From positions 1,376,421 to 1,440,420 of the forward strand of contig VZTJ01003846.1 of assembly GCA_013397795.1 (NCBI GenBank): a DNA stretch of 64,000 nucleotides, written 5' to 3'. The notes beneath the pieces were generated by a model. That model worked only from the letters and a program-made list of their open reading frames with translations, was not told the DNA's origin and made no database searches. A program made the position numbers and the translations under genes. Source of the stretch: Orthonyx spaldingii (taxonomy: Eukaryota; Chordata; Aves; Passeriformes; Orthonychidae). Positions 1-13,900 of the stretch are shown here, one piece after another. Each line of letters begins with the position of its first letter. The stretch's first letter is position 1.

Positions 1-1259
1 TATAATCCTTTATTCAGATGGTGTGAACCATCACAGAACTGTTTTTATTTCTTCAATTAGTGAAAATCTTCCATAACAGCCAGAAGAAATATGTTCCGTA
101 TTTGATGTTGTAGGGTGTGTTTCTGCATTTGTTAGCACTGAAGAAACAAGATTCAATTTTTGGGGTTTTTTTTCCCTCTCTGATGTAGCCTGGGTAGCTT
201 GTGGAAAAGATAATATGGTAAAAATTAGATAGGGAGGCTGGAAAAGAAGTAAATGGATTTTATTGAGTTCCGTGGCATAGAAATAGTTACCCTATTAGGT
301 AACCTTTTCTCCATCTGTCTGCTCTCAGAAAATTGTATACAGCCCCACTGCCTTTATCCTCCCAAGCAGTGGAATATGTTACTTGGAAACAATCAGTCAT
401 TCACACAAAAATAACATTTCCATGCCTGTCACCAATAACCATAATTCTGTGTTAAAAAAGAAAAAAAGACCTGAGGTGCTTTCCTTTAGCTACTTTTAAG
501 CAGCATTCTGTGAACCAAAATGTATATTTTCTGTGTGAATTCTTTGAGGGGGAAGTATTTCTAGTCTATTTACAGTTAAGAAAATACAATGATTTAAATT
601 TTAGGTCTATTTAAATTTCTGCTGTAAAATGGAAATATTAGTGCTTATCTGCAAGAGCTTATGAACATTAATAGTAAATGAAAGCTCCATAAATTGCCAT
701 GATCAGAACTAAAACCAACAAAAAAGTGCAGGTGGGCTGTTTTCTATGGATAATGAAAATTTGGGTTGTGTTTGGAGTTTGAAGCAAGTATATTGACCCA
801 AATCTGTGCCATCCGTTTGATGCCAAAGTGAGTTTGAAATTGTTCTTTCTACCAATGTTTGCCATACTTTTCAATGCTAAATTCCAGTACAGAAAATTGA
901 AACCAGCTGTGCCTTCTTTCATCTCACCCATATGCTCTCAAATCTTTGCCAAATAAGCTCCATAGCTTTTCCTGGTAGGACGTCTTCTTTCCTGTTGTTC
1001 TTTTGAGCAATGAAACAGCTATCACAGCCGGAATTTGGATGCCATCAGTGACAGGATTAACATATAGAAGAACTATCTCCATAGCTGGAGAGGTAGCTGT
1101 TGGGCACTGCAGGAGAAGCACTGCCTTGATCAGTGAAAGTACATGGGGTGAATGGTGCAGCAGCACATGAAACACATGGCAGCATCAGCATAGTTATCTT
1201 TTGTCTACACTGCTGGGTAGTTTTCAGAGCAGATTTGGATCCTGAGGAAGGCTAAGTGG
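1..1259. other. Unique AT-rich noncoding DNA
   Basis: I see no gene here. Two short minus-strand open frames (668-931 and 924-1175) have no recognisable domain. The first ends in a hydrophobic run but has no family resemblance, and both fit chance. There is no repeat family I can name. Confidence 0.6.
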
Positions 1260-1434
1260 TTGCCTGGAGGGGTTGTGCTGTCTCCATTTTTTTTGCAGGG
1301 GTTCAAGGCCCAACTGGATAAATTCCTGATTAACCTGATCTGATCTCAAAGATTATTCTGCTTTGAGCAGGAGAGTGGACTACAGACCTCTTGATGTCCC
1401 TCTCAACCTAAGTTATTTGGTGATTCTGTGGTTC
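1260..1434 (+). mobile_element. CR1 LINE, 3' end fragment
   Basis: This matches the 3' untranslated end of an avian CR1 non-LTR retrotransposon. It has the GTTGTGCTGTCTCCAT segment, then the CCCAACTGGATAAA-like part, the TTGAGCAGGAG...GGACTA...GACCTC block, and TCCCTCTCAACC followed by a GATTCTGTG terminus. CR1 copies are normally truncated at the 5' end by incomplete reverse transcription, which explains why only about 175 bp remain. It contains no coding sequence. A T-rich run near 1287-1294 interrupts the consensus. The subfamily cannot be fixed by eye. Confidence 0.85.
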
Positions 1435-4400
1435 AGGGATGCATCTGCAGCCATTCTTGTGGTATTTTCTTTGCAAAAATAATAGAAAGGATTCTTATGT
1501 GGCCAAAATTACCCAATGATAACCATTTTCCTGTCTTTTCTGGCACAAAAACATCCATAACTTCAGAAACAACTACAGTATATTTTAGCAGTGAGCTGTA
1601 CTTTTATGTAGAAAAGCTAAGACCATATTCACAGTGAAACAGACCATGCAAGAAGAATGGTCATGGAGCAGAAAAATAACCAACTGCCTTAGTTTTTACT
1701 GCTGGTTTCAGAGAGGTATTGCAGCCTACCACAGGGTCTGTGAAGAAACTGTTTCTACTGAGGTGAAGTTGTGCTTTGAATCAGGAAGAGATTCAAGGCT
1801 GAAGATCTGAAAAGCTCTAATAAGTCTAGGATACAAACAGAACAATCTTAAATATATTTCGGTTCCAGAAGATTTTGAAATGTTCTTTATTTGTTTCTAC
1901 TAAGGGTTACGAAAAACTTCCCATCATGATAAGGTGTCAATTTGAGTACATTTCTACAGGTTGACAGCAGTTTCAGGTTGGAAACACTGAAGGTCAGCAG
2001 AGCATATTCCTGCCAGTATATGACAGATTCTGTGTCATCGCTGTCCCATGCAGCTTGAAGCCACAGTTGCTTGAATTCTGAAAGGGCCTTTCTCATCTGC
2101 TACCTGCACTGAAAATTTCTATGCAGGTAAATGCAGCAGCTCTGGTAGCTCAAGTTAAATATGTTTGTTCTGTCACTAATAAAATATCCTGTATCTCACA
2201 AGTTGAAATAAAAGAGAATTTACACCATCAACAAATATTCACTAGCAGGTTAAATTCTGTCATTTGTTCTCCGAAGACAATGAATAAAATTAACCTATCA
2301 GCATCTTTTTTTAATTTGGCAGGGCACCTTATGAGCTTCTGTAGAAGTGAGTTAAAGCTTACCTGGTTAGCATGAGTCTGAGTAATGGCTCTCTTACTAC
2401 AGCTTACTTTAGTCTTCATAAGAAAAAAAGTGCTACATGGGTTTCCAAGAGAACATCAAATACAAGAAATTTTTATAGAATTAGGTAACAGAATTGTGTC
2501 ACCTACCTTTATGAACTCATTGTCTTTTCAGAGGATTAATATTTTTTCTGCTGTTGCCCTGTTGCAATATGATATCCTTTGATGATAATAGGATTTTTCA
2601 TGCAGTCAGACTATGTGATAATTGAGTGTATACACTGAGCATTCTGCACCCACTAGAGTAGAAGGGAAGTGGGATGAATTGTATCTAGTGGCAAGGCCTC
2701 TTTGAGAAGACAAAAAGTTTTTGTAACTAAAACTTCAAGAAGCTCTTAGTAAAGAGACATGACAATTTGTTTAAGTGCAAATTATTGGAAAAAAAAATAC
2801 CATAATGACCAGGCTAAAATGCAATGCTCTTCAATTTGTTTTGACCATGCCCCAAAGGACGAAATAAATGAAGATCAGAAGAAATTAATTAAAAGAAAAT
2901 GTTAAATTGAATGTAGGGCATATTGGCTAGTTTTTGTGCTAAGGAAAAGGGAATTAAGAGTCTGGTCTCCTTTTTCCCAATAATATACCTTTCCAAGCCA
3001 TTTAAATAAACATTTTATTAGGGTTATTCTTACAGCATTATGTTTCACACCTCTCAGTGGTTTAGTAGGTCCAGTTAAATCATCTGTGGATTGCAAAAAT
3101 TTCAACACCAGTGCAAATGGCAAAATCAAGACTTGAAACTATTTGGACATCCATTCACACATTTCTAAAGTTGTGGCACTGTTGGCTGTAATCAGATGTT
3201 ATTGATGAAATTAGGTTTAAGCCAAACAATGTGATTTAAAGAAACAGTGGAAATAAGTTGGAATTTATGTTTTTAGCATAGGCACTACCATTTTCTCAGT
3301 CCAAATCTTCTCATTTTTAGCACATGCAAGAATTAAACAAAATGTTCTCTGTATTTCGAGTAATGGAAAATCCAAGGCTTTTCTGAGACTCCTCATACAA
3401 ATAACACCATAACCTGTAAATAGATTATCCTCTCTCACAGAACTGCTATGTGCTTTCATAAGAGAATGTTGAGTACTTTCCTGGAAAGCTTTTTAGGCAC
3501 CAGATCAGAGCAGAAGACACAATTGGCTCTTTGTAGCTGATTTTATTACTCATTTACTACTTCCTCATTATGTTTACAGGATTATATCTGCTTCTTTTCA
3601 TTCATATTACTTTATTATTTTTATTTGACAAATAGGGTAATTTCTCTCTTTCTTTTCAATGTCAATCTTATTTGTGTCGTTTGTTTCTGCTTCTCTTGTT
3701 TCTCCTTGTGACTTGTTCACAGTGGCCAGCATTCCTTGCCTTCATCAAGCAGAAGATTTGTTTTCTTGCTTCATCTGTTTCTGCATTTGAGAACATGAGT
3801 TGTTTTTCTTTTTCCTGGTTTTCTTCACAAGAGAGTGGAGCAGTGATTATTGCTGACTGGAGGATGGTACTGTGGGCCTCTTCACCCTGCTGATTGCCTG
3901 AAGGACTCATGTGGTACCAATGACCTGCAGCCACTCACCTTAAGCTGTAGCTGTTCAAAGAAAGCACATGTTAAATGCCTTTTGCCAGTGGAATTTTCTT
4001 CATTCCTTTTCAAAAATCTAAGACTCTATCCAAGGAAACAATTGGCCATGTAGGCCAATATAACACGCAGACACAGAACTACTTATAGATTTGTGCTGTT
4101 GCTGTACACAAATGTTCTCCCATGACACCAGTGACAGTCTTTGGATTTTCTTCAAAAAAAAATCTTAATTAAGAAGTAAAGCCAGAAGAACTGCTACCAG
4201 ATTTTTTGCTCATTGTCTCCAGTACAAGTCACGTTGAGGCCACAGATTCCTGCAGAAAGCCAGAATAAGTAAAAAAAAAAAAAGAGTCCAGATGTGTGTC
4301 TGAGTTTCCCCATATGTCAGAGAAGTTAATGTTCATTCTCATAATGCAAATTTTTAAGTAAGCCTGCTTCTCAGACATACTTCTGTTGTGTTCTCCTTCA

Positions 4401-6820
4401 AATCTGCTATCCATATGGATAGAAGTACAATACCAAATGAACAAGTGAAAATACTGTTGGAAGTTTATCTATATGTAAAAATTTTACCAAAAAAAAGACT
4501 AGCTGTGTTCTGATAGTCTTTGTCTCTCAGTTATTCAAATGCGCAAAAATTAACCCTATATTACAAAACCAGAGTGCTCATCAAAAGAAATTTTATAACC
4601 AGTTAACTCTCAGGACAAATCTCTTATATTTCCTTTGCAATGTGAGGGGATGAATGTCATTGTTTTACATTCTTCAGCTGTGTCACTAGTACTTTAGACA
4701 TAAGGATTAAATGATGAAAGAAAGCGAAACTCCTGTTTAGTTTAACTTGTGCTGGCAAGACTTGGGATTGCATTTTTCATTTCAAGCTCAATATTACTGC
4801 ATGATACTGCCCAAAGCAGCTCCACAAGCTCTGAAACAACAGAAGCCCAGCTTGCTATGTTTTCATACCCTGAGGCCCACAGCAATGTCTGATTGTCTGA
4901 TAAGTGTGAGGTAAAAATGAAGCCAACACTAGTAGTGTTTATTCACGTTTTTACAGGAGAGTCTGTGGAATTGGGCGGAAATTGGTCACTGGTTTTACAG
5001 ATGACTAACTCAAAACAGACCATTAAGCAGAAATATAAGGACTAACAGTAAGAGTAGACTGACATAAAGCCATTTTCTCTCAGTATTGAGTCTAAAAAGA
5101 CTTGTTAATGCCATTAGCAAAACCAAGAAAAAATAGAGTGAGAAGTAGTATTGAGGGCTTATGAATTCCAGCAGGTTTTCAAAACTGAACTTCTCTAAGC
5201 ATATTTAACTTCCCATAATTGATTTTCAATAGTCATGTCAAAATATTTTCTTTTTCTTTTTATCTGTCTGTACCTCTATATGTCTATGTGTCTATCTGTA
5301 TATCTAGATAAATCTAAGAAGAGTATCTAAAGGATTGAGTAAAATTCTGCTTTTACATTAACTTTAGTACTAAAGTAAATGATGGGTTTTGTGGTTTACT
5401 TGACTGTCAGAAAAGCTCCTGGCTTCCACCCACCAACTAGAACAGATTTGTTTGTCTAGTTTGTTTTGTCTACAAAATTAGGCTAATTTCTCTTTGATGT
5501 TTTCCCCAAAATCTGACCTGGTCATTTGATTTCCCCAGAATCTGACCTGTGACGTTTATCACTTTGAATTCAGCCCAAGCAGGAACCCATTACCATAAGT
5601 CCTGAACTGTTCCAGAAGACAAGTATAAGGTAGCAATTTCTATAATTGTCCTAGATCACCATTTAAAATCCTTTTCTTCTTAATTAGGCAGTTTAAAAAT
5701 AGAAAGAAGGAATATGCCACAGAAATGTACTACAGCTTGATTCCTCAGAGTGAGATTTGCCTTCAGACTACATGCAATCAATTTGAGTCAGTCTGAATCT
5801 TATGAGCATATAGGATTGAAAGGGATTTCTCTGTATTAAGTTAATAGTATGAAAGCTATTATCAAAAGTTGAAACCAAACCCAAACTTTCTGGCCAGGCA
5901 TGAGATGAACTTAGAAATAAGAAACAATAAAACCCAAGCAAATCAACCATGTTCTCATTAAAGTCAATGGACATTTTGTCATTAACCTTGGTAGGAATGG
6001 GATCTGTCCCAAATTCTTCACTTCTTGCACTAGAAAAAGGAAACTGAAATTTATGTTGACATTTTCCCGCTCCTAATCTCATTTCCTCATTTTCCTCTCT
6101 CTCCCTAAAACCTAATTCTCCAGGGACTTTCTGAACAAAGTAGTAGGTACAAGTGGAGGGCTACAGAAAGGATGTGATAAGGCACATGCAAGACCGCTTA
6201 AATTTTGCTGGCTATTTGCTGCATCAGTGTGCTGTGCTTACAGCTTACAAAAGTTTGCTTTACTTTAGTCTAGACTGTGTCTGATGTAGATCCAGGTATT
6301 TTACAAGCAAACAATATTATCCTCTGACTGGCCTCTTGAGTGGGTGAAAATGGGAAGATACTTTAATACCACTGAAAGCACTGGGGGGCAGTGTGATATA
6401 GAGAAGCATACATTGGCACAGCTGCTCTGCCATCTGCCTGGGGTGTCACATCCAGGAGGGACTCATGACTTTATCTGGCAGCTCTGCTGTACCTCCTTGG
6501 AGAGCTGAGAGTATGAGCGTGTGCTCTGCCTCTTCTGGGAGGATGAGGCACTGTAAAGCAAACTATGATGTAACGCTAAGAGAGTCTGACAGTTTAAAAG
6601 GCTTGACTTACTGTGAGTGTGCTTTGAATAGGTGGATGCTTGTTTCTCTGTAGGACCACATGAATTGTGAGAACAAAAAGAGTAGTCTGTACCTGGGTCT
6701 GTGACTGTGTCAGGAAAGAAAAGCAAATCTTGTCTATTATTTCAGAAGTATACTTCTTCCTGACATGAAGAGTGTTATAAATTGTTATCGTCCATTGCAT
6801 GTTTTCTACTTGGGTTCTGT
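1435..6820. other. Unique AT-rich noncoding DNA
   Basis: No gene, exon or recognisable transposon is visible. It holds scattered short open frames of 60-104 codons on both strands without family resemblance, several short A or T runs, and a loosely periodic TCTATCTGTATATCTAGATA-type tract around 5260-5310. A weak MIR-like word near 6390-6440 was too diverged to call. Confidence 0.55.
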
Positions 6821-6975
6821 TTGTTCATTTGTTTGTTTGTTTCCACTTTATTATTTCTTATCTTTCACAAAAGCAAGCAAGCAAACGAATCAACTTTATA
6901 ACATCAGCTAACCTGGAAAGCAAACAAAAGGGCTGCAGACACAGGGGAAACAATAAACAAACAAAACATTTCCCA
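6821..6975. repeat. Short (GTTT)n and (AAGC/AAAC)n low-complexity pair
   Basis: A GTTT-type run lies at about 6828-6842, an AAGC/AAAC run at about 6871-6886, and another AAAC-type run at about 6948-6967. The first is roughly complementary to the later ones, so the strand could fold back. This is more likely slippage-prone low-complexity DNA than a functional hairpin. Confidence 0.5.
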
Positions 6976-9900
6976 GAATGTGCTTATGTAAGTTATTGAT
7001 TTTTCTTTTTAACATCAGAGGGTATTGCTATTCTTGTTGGCCTTTTAATTCAGAAAACTCTCACCTGTAGGACTACACTGGAATTTCTACATTATATAGA
7101 GAAGTAATGGAAACCTGGTGGTTTTTTGAGCAACCAAAATGTCTAATGCTGAGGTTTTAATTCTGTAATTGAAAGTAGTCATTCATAAGCATGATCTTTA
7201 CAAACAACTTTTGTCTAAAAAGAGTACTCTAAAGGGATTACAGTATTATAGGTCTAGCAAAAAATTCACACATTGATTTTCTAGTTCAAGAGCAGGAGAG
7301 CTGTTACTGCTTTAATAATGGAATGAAGGCTGCCTGGAAATGGTGTTGAAGGGTAATTTCCACTCAAGTAGTTTAGAAGAAATTCTCACCCTGGGGCTGT
7401 GTACATGAAATAATGTATTATGCAATGTATGAGTTAACTTGAAGATGAAAGGCAGTACAGTTGCAGTTTCAAAGAACTGTTTCATATGGTGCATTGTTTG
7501 TAGTCTTCAGCCAAAGGTTATATCTTCAGTCAGCCACTTTTTCTGTGTATCCTAAATAATTCTGAAAGCAAGAGTTGTGATGTCCTCTGTCACATGCCAA
7601 ATAGCACTGCTGTTGTTATTAACTCCTCGACAGCATCCATAGCTGCACCTATAATTTCCAACAGATAGATAAACCTGGAAATGAGAAGAAAATGCTGAGA
7701 GCAAATCTTTACTCATAAAAGAGCAATCATGGTTCCATAAGGCTTTTCTGGTGTATGCAAATTTTCCCTAACCAAGCCAGCAATGGAACGAAACAGAACA
7801 TGCTGGCTCTTTCCGTTTTTTGTTTTTGAGAGCTTCTATGCAAAATGAAAACAAAACAAAACCAAGAGGTCGAAGAAAATTGCCCATATCACTATGGCAT
7901 TATTGCTATCTTTGTGGTAAACCTTTAAGGAACATGTTCAGACTTGACTCATGCAAAATAGACATTTTAGAGAGTCTTGATTTTGTAGCCAGGCCATACT
8001 CCTACTTTGGATCTGATTTCCACAATTGTCTTTTGCTATTTAAATGTCTTTTATGTAACTGTATATAAGTATATAAAGATAGAGTGTGTTGTCATATACA
8101 TGCTGTATGTGCCAGAAAACCAGCTTCATATGGACATCTACATGGGGTTAAACAAGGATACTGTCATCCTCTGTCTTTTATGGAGGAAACACCTGAAAGA
8201 AGAAACTGTGATGAAGACTGGCACTGCCAGAAATATAGCCCATATTCTCTAAGGTGCTGAGCAAGGCTAGGGGGAGGTTGTAGCCGGCAGAGACAGAAAG
8301 ATATTCAGCAGCAGGGGGTTTTGGCATTGTTGATATTATTGGCTGACCTTGTATGTCTGAAGAATACTCAGGAACCCACCAAATGAGAAAAGAGCTACAG
8401 CAAACACTAATTAAATGTGTGTTCTCCCTCTCTTTCAGACTAATTAGCACACATAGCGGTTAAGCCCTAAAGAATAAAATGTTCAGTTTTGACAGTGCAA
8501 GAAAAAAACAAAATTAAAAAATCCAAATCACTCTCATTAAAAAGTGTATTTTCTTCTAGTCGATGTGGGTTGATGATTTAGCCTTCTTTCCTTTTCAGCC
8601 CACATAAAATCTGCAAGTAAAACTCATAGTCACAGGTTTTCTTTAGTTTCCCTAAGAAATGCAAGGGAACATACAAGATATGTGTGCCACTTCACCAAGT
8701 TCGCTTGAAAGAAGGTCATTCAGACAGTCTCAGAAAGTCACACTTACTGCCTCTAAATTGCATAGAAAATAAACTTTTTTCAGAGAATAGACCAGGGCCT
8801 GAGATTCAGACAATGTGACTAGTATTCAGAGAGCAACATTAAAGTGATATCTTGAGGCATTTCAGTTCTCTAACTCTCAATTGCATTTTCTAAACCCACT
8901 TATTATGAGTGCAATGTGACAATTAAAAGTGGTTATTGTCATTCTATGCTATTTTCCAAGATTCAAGCTGGGAAGAAAATTCCAATCTTATCTGTAGGAT
9001 TTCTAAGATTGAACTTCCATAGCCTCTGAATGCATGTTTTTACAATGTATTGATAGACTTCAATTAATCTCATTATCTTTCACATCATATACACACAAGT
9101 AACTTAGTACCTCCCCACCATCAATCTTTTTCATCTTTATGTCTTTATATCTATCAGCTTCCCTCTCTAAATGCAAACCAAGTTCTGCACCCTTGCATGT
9201 TTTTATTTGCATTCAACTATGATACAGTATACACAGTTAAAAGTGGTATGTGTTCCAAGTGGACTCCTTCAGGAGACCACGAGGCACACATTTTAAAAAG
9301 CTTTTTAGAAATACTAAATACCAAAAATGTCCATTATTTAATCTGAGGACACACATATAATTATTGAAGCTAACCAAGCCCCTCTTTTGTTGAGGAACCT
9401 TTTGTTAAAGTAGCCAACAGTAGGCAAAGTGTAGGACTCCATGAATGTACACATAGGGAAAATTAGGAGTCAGGACCCCCCTTAGCATCTTCCCTAGTGG
9501 TCTGTCTTTTCACATTTTCCATCTTGCTCTGCCGGGGCTCTTGGCCTCCCCCATTGTCTGATTTTCAGGTCCACTGACTCTATTGTTGTAACTGTTGATC
9601 TAAACCATTTGCCTTCACTTTACCCAACAGGACCAAGTCAGTTGGATGTCACAAAGATCTTCGTGCAAAACCTATGATTCCAGAGCAGGTAAGGTGTCTA
9701 AGAGTAGATTGAATCCACCTACCGGTCCAAATCCATTCTCACTATTCCTTTTCAACAAAGGGGATAGGAGCTGGTTGTTGGATCAGGAGGCACCTTTCAG
9801 TATCTTCTACACACTTTGGTGTTTGTGAACAGCCTAGAGACCACAGGCAACAGTACTCTGTCAAATACATATTTATCTTACCATGCTGTATTCTTCTGCC

Positions 9901-10139
9901 CATTATTTTCGTTTTGGGCTTTTTAGTGACCTCAAAATGACGTGCATACTTTGAAATAACATGGTGTATATATTTACATTAACAAGAACAAAGGTAACAT
10001 TCCATGGATAACCACGGAGATGTCATTGTTTGCAAAACACTTCCATGTCTTCATAGCAAAAACAATTCCATGTGTATTTCAGTAGCAAAGGAAGGCTCAC
10101 CTACATATGCTGTGCTCTTGATGTATTCTGAGCTTCAGT
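6976..10139. other. Unique AT-rich noncoding DNA
   Basis: No gene or repeat could be identified. Short open frames (for example 7820-8068 and 8178-8450) have no recognisable domains, and they overlap frames on the other strand or each other. Confidence 0.55.
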
Positions 10140-10960
10140 AATTTACTGAACTTTAAGAAGAGCAATCAGAGTGGTAAAGCAGCAATTCATAAACAATTGC
10201 CTTTTAAGCAAGAGGCATACTATCTTTAATTAGGTAATTCAGGCATTGTTTAAACTGAGGTTGCAATTAGGTAATCTTCACTTAATAAATCATCATCAAT
10301 TGTAATCAGGGATATTTGTTATTTTTGTTACTAGAAAAAAATTAATGAAATTCTGATTCAAAATTCACATCGATCTTGATTCAGTGTGCTGCAACATTTT
10401 TTTAGTGAAAATATGTCTTTCTCGTGACATCCCATTAATGAAATGATGCTATCTGCAAAACCATGACTCATGTACCTATATTAATAATGCCATGTTTTAC
10501 AATTCACTCTTAAGCTATCAAGGATGATGCTATGGTATCTGGTTTTAATAGAATAGTAAAAAGTTTACATTGAATCTGACTGCATAATTTACAAGAATTT
10601 TTATAGTATTTTAATTGAGTTATTAATAAGTCTTCACTACATTTACTTTACTGATACTTAAAAATCTTCATGTAATTTTATAAATAATTCTTTATGAATG
10701 TTACTTCTGCAAGTTCTTCTCTTAATGAGGAATCATCTTCAGAATATGTCTCAGCATCCATGTTGAATAAATCAATCAGTCCCAAAAATCTGTCAAGTTC
10801 TACTTCTTTTTCAGCAAGTAAATAATTTAATTACACAAATAGTATGAATTAAAAAGGTTGAGGTAGAAAGAACTGAGTCTGACAAAGCTTAAAAGTTACA
10901 AAAAATCCCAGCCTTGTATTACCAATTGACTTCACTACAGAAATCATGCTGTGTTCTACA
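10140..10960. promoter_or_regulatory. Candidate conserved noncoding element rich in homeodomain-type sites
   Basis: There is no open frame of note. The stretch is dense in ATTA/TAAT cores. It carries an 11-bp direct repeat AATTAGGTAAT at 10228-10238 and 10265-10275 (start-to-start 37 bp), several CATTAATGAAAT / ATTAATAAT words, and an AACAATTG site near 10192. Homeodomain proteins bind TAAT cores and SOX proteins bind ACAAT, so the composition resembles vertebrate developmental enhancers in gene deserts. Conservation cannot be judged from one sequence, and AT-rich DNA yields such words by chance. Confidence 0.25.
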
Positions 10961-13900
10961 ATTTCCAAAGTAACCACAACAAAGATATAGAAATAATAAA
11001 TGTATTTATGATCTAGCTGTATAAAGGGGATTGCATTTAAAAAATTGTTTTAAGAGTATTTATGATAACTGAAAGACAAAAGGAACAACTGTTAGCTTCT
11101 GATATCTGCAAACCTTTGGTTGTTATTAAATCTATATCAGTACTTTGATACTTGACTAATCAGTATTTTAGTACACATTAAGTACAATAAAAGTAATGGA
11201 AAAAAACCCCTTCACTAAGAAAGATTTTGGCTTTGATAAATCATCAATTTAGTATGATGAGGGAGAGAGGGAGAGTGGTAATGGTTTCAAAGGGTTAGGT
11301 CAGAATAGTTCAATATCTACACTGCCTAAGTAAACCTTAGACTTCTACTTGAAATTTTTATTAGAGTGGTTTGTAACTAGCTGTCTTGCTCTGGAATGTT
11401 GTTAACTGCATCTCTCAGAAGGTTTTAAGCTGAATAATTTGAAACTGCCCTTCTTTAGCACAGTAACAAAGACATGTAAATCTTTGTTAGAGATAATAGT
11501 TTAGATAATTACAGAAGTTTTCAGACTTGCTCTTTAATTTTGACAGGCAATTTAGAGGACGAAGAAAATGTGTCACTTGTGAACCCTATCAAGCAAATGC
11601 TTTTTTCTCTCTGCTTCACTACTCTCTGTGCTGCTAATTCAGCTTCAGAATTAGAATAGAAACACCTTTGCAATATCAAATTTACTGGAAAGATGTAGCA
11701 GTTCTTTTGCTCAGTGGCTTTTTCAGATTTGTGTAGAAATGGAAGACTCTCAGACAAAGCAATATTACCCTACAATACAGATTTCACTGATAGGGATTTT
11801 TGGCTCCATCATCAGTAGAATTGATTATTCAAATTTTAACACATGAAGATGTAGAAGATTCAAGAAATAATTCAATATCTGATGAATAGAAAGATATTAA
11901 GACCTTTTTTTAAGATCTGTATATTCACAGTTTTGTTTGGAAGAGAATAGCAGATTTTTTACAATGCTAAAAAGAGGAAAACTCATTTACTGTAGACCAT
12001 TAGCTATATATTTAATTAAAATTTAAGAATCACAATTGTAGCTTTGCTACAGCTTAGAAAGCTTCATCTCAGTCATTGATTCCTAACTGGATCCTGATAG
12101 ACTGCAAATTTGTCATTTCCTGTTTATTAGGAGCTGTACTCAATATATCTGACTAAAGGACAAAAAAACGATGATTTATTATAGACACACCGATATTTAA
12201 TGTAAGGTTGATTGACATTTTATTGTCTGTAAACACTGGGACTGACCTTAATGACTGAGCTATAGAAAACTATCTGGTTCTTGCTGGTTACCAGGTGAGT
12301 AAATGTGCTAATAAACCTTTGTAGGTCATAGAAAAGGATGCCTGCTTCATTGGTTTTTATACATAGGATTAATTTATAAGGTTTTAGATAACAGACACAG
12401 CTTTTAAATAAGACAGAGGTGTAGTGGCAGGACTACAACCGTGCTCTAATTGTAATAGGTCCAGGCCAACACCACTGAACATAAGTTTTTTTCCAGCGAG
12501 TAATGTAAAAGGTCTTTTTCTAAGCATCTAACTAGCAAGAAGCATCACACATAAAAGGTGAGCACTACAGCATGTCCTGTGAATGTCTGTAAACAAGTGA
12601 AATGGGACTGCTTTCTCTCACAGCCAAAGCAAGCTAAAAGAGTGTCAGGGGATGAAAACCTTGAGAAATGCAGACTGTGAAACACATCAGGATGTTTCTA
12701 TGTATATAGAAAGTGCATATAAGTGTATTTCACCTGACAAAGAGGAAAATCATGTTGGCAAGTGTCATTTGGGAGAGATGGAAAAGCTGTTCTACAGGAA
12801 AGAGGAGTCATAGAACCCTACCCTCTAGAGGGAATACTCCCACCAGCTTCAGTGTCATGTATGTGCCTGGTCATTCTGCGTAGGCAGCCAAAAAACCATT
12901 TTCAATTGCAAAGGAAAATTTTAAACAAAATCTGTATCTGAACTGTTGATAGATTAATGCATTTCAGAAATAAAGTACTTGCACCAGATAGCAGACTAGG
13001 AATTTCGCACTCCCCCACTGATTTCTAGTAAGAGATATTTCCTTTCCCTTCTACTTGAGAACATGCCCTGCAGACATGAGGTCCACCCGCCTACCTGTGG
13101 AAAGGCATCCTTCACAAGTCTGCCAGAGCTCCCTCAACCACATAAAGTCATTTCTCTGATTAATTTGGTCCTAATATCCACAGTTAAAGTTCCCGTCCTT
13201 TCTCCATGCCAAAGTAGCTCACATCCCAAATGAATCCCAGGGATGATACTGTTACACATACAATAACTCTCCCAAACTTATAGACCACAATTCATGCATG
13301 ACTCCTAGAGCTCTCATTGTGCCTCACAAACTGTCGCAACTCGTGTTCCCTAATTCCCACATAAGTAATTTGTAGGCAATGTAGACCACTTTACCATGAA
13401 AATGTTGTAAAGAACAGCCTCTTTTTCTTACTTATAATAGGAAACTGCTGTGTACTGGATGCAACCCTGTGATACCATTAGGTGTACTTTTGTAAATTGC
13501 ATTTGTTTTTACACATATGTAACTGTGAAGAGGGATTCAGATGCCATTAAGTCTCAGTTGAGAGCTGGGTAGCTCTCAACAATATAATAAGCAAAATAAA
13601 CAAGCATTTATTTTAATTGATCATTGTAGATACACATGAGATTGAGTTTGGACCATAAGCTCTGCATGGATCATAATGATACAAATACTTTAACACTAAA
13701 TGCAACAGCTGGGTGCATTACTTATATATCCCTTATATGCACCCAGACACAAATGTTGATATACATTGATAGGTGTCTTTTGGCAACAATAAACAAAATG
13801 TCCATGACTATGCAATGAGGGGACAGTTCCAATAGGAAATTTCATCATTACTAAGATTAAAAAAATAACAAAAAGACATTTCTTTTCCTGGATAAACATA

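Noticed and set aside
668..931. Minus-strand frame with a hydrophobic C-terminus as a small membrane protein or env remnant
   Set aside because: A single hydrophobic run is common in AT-rich chance translation, and no flanking viral features were seen.
6388..6440. MIR-like head near GGCAGTGTGATATAGAGAAG
   Set aside because: Similarity is too short and diverged to separate from chance.
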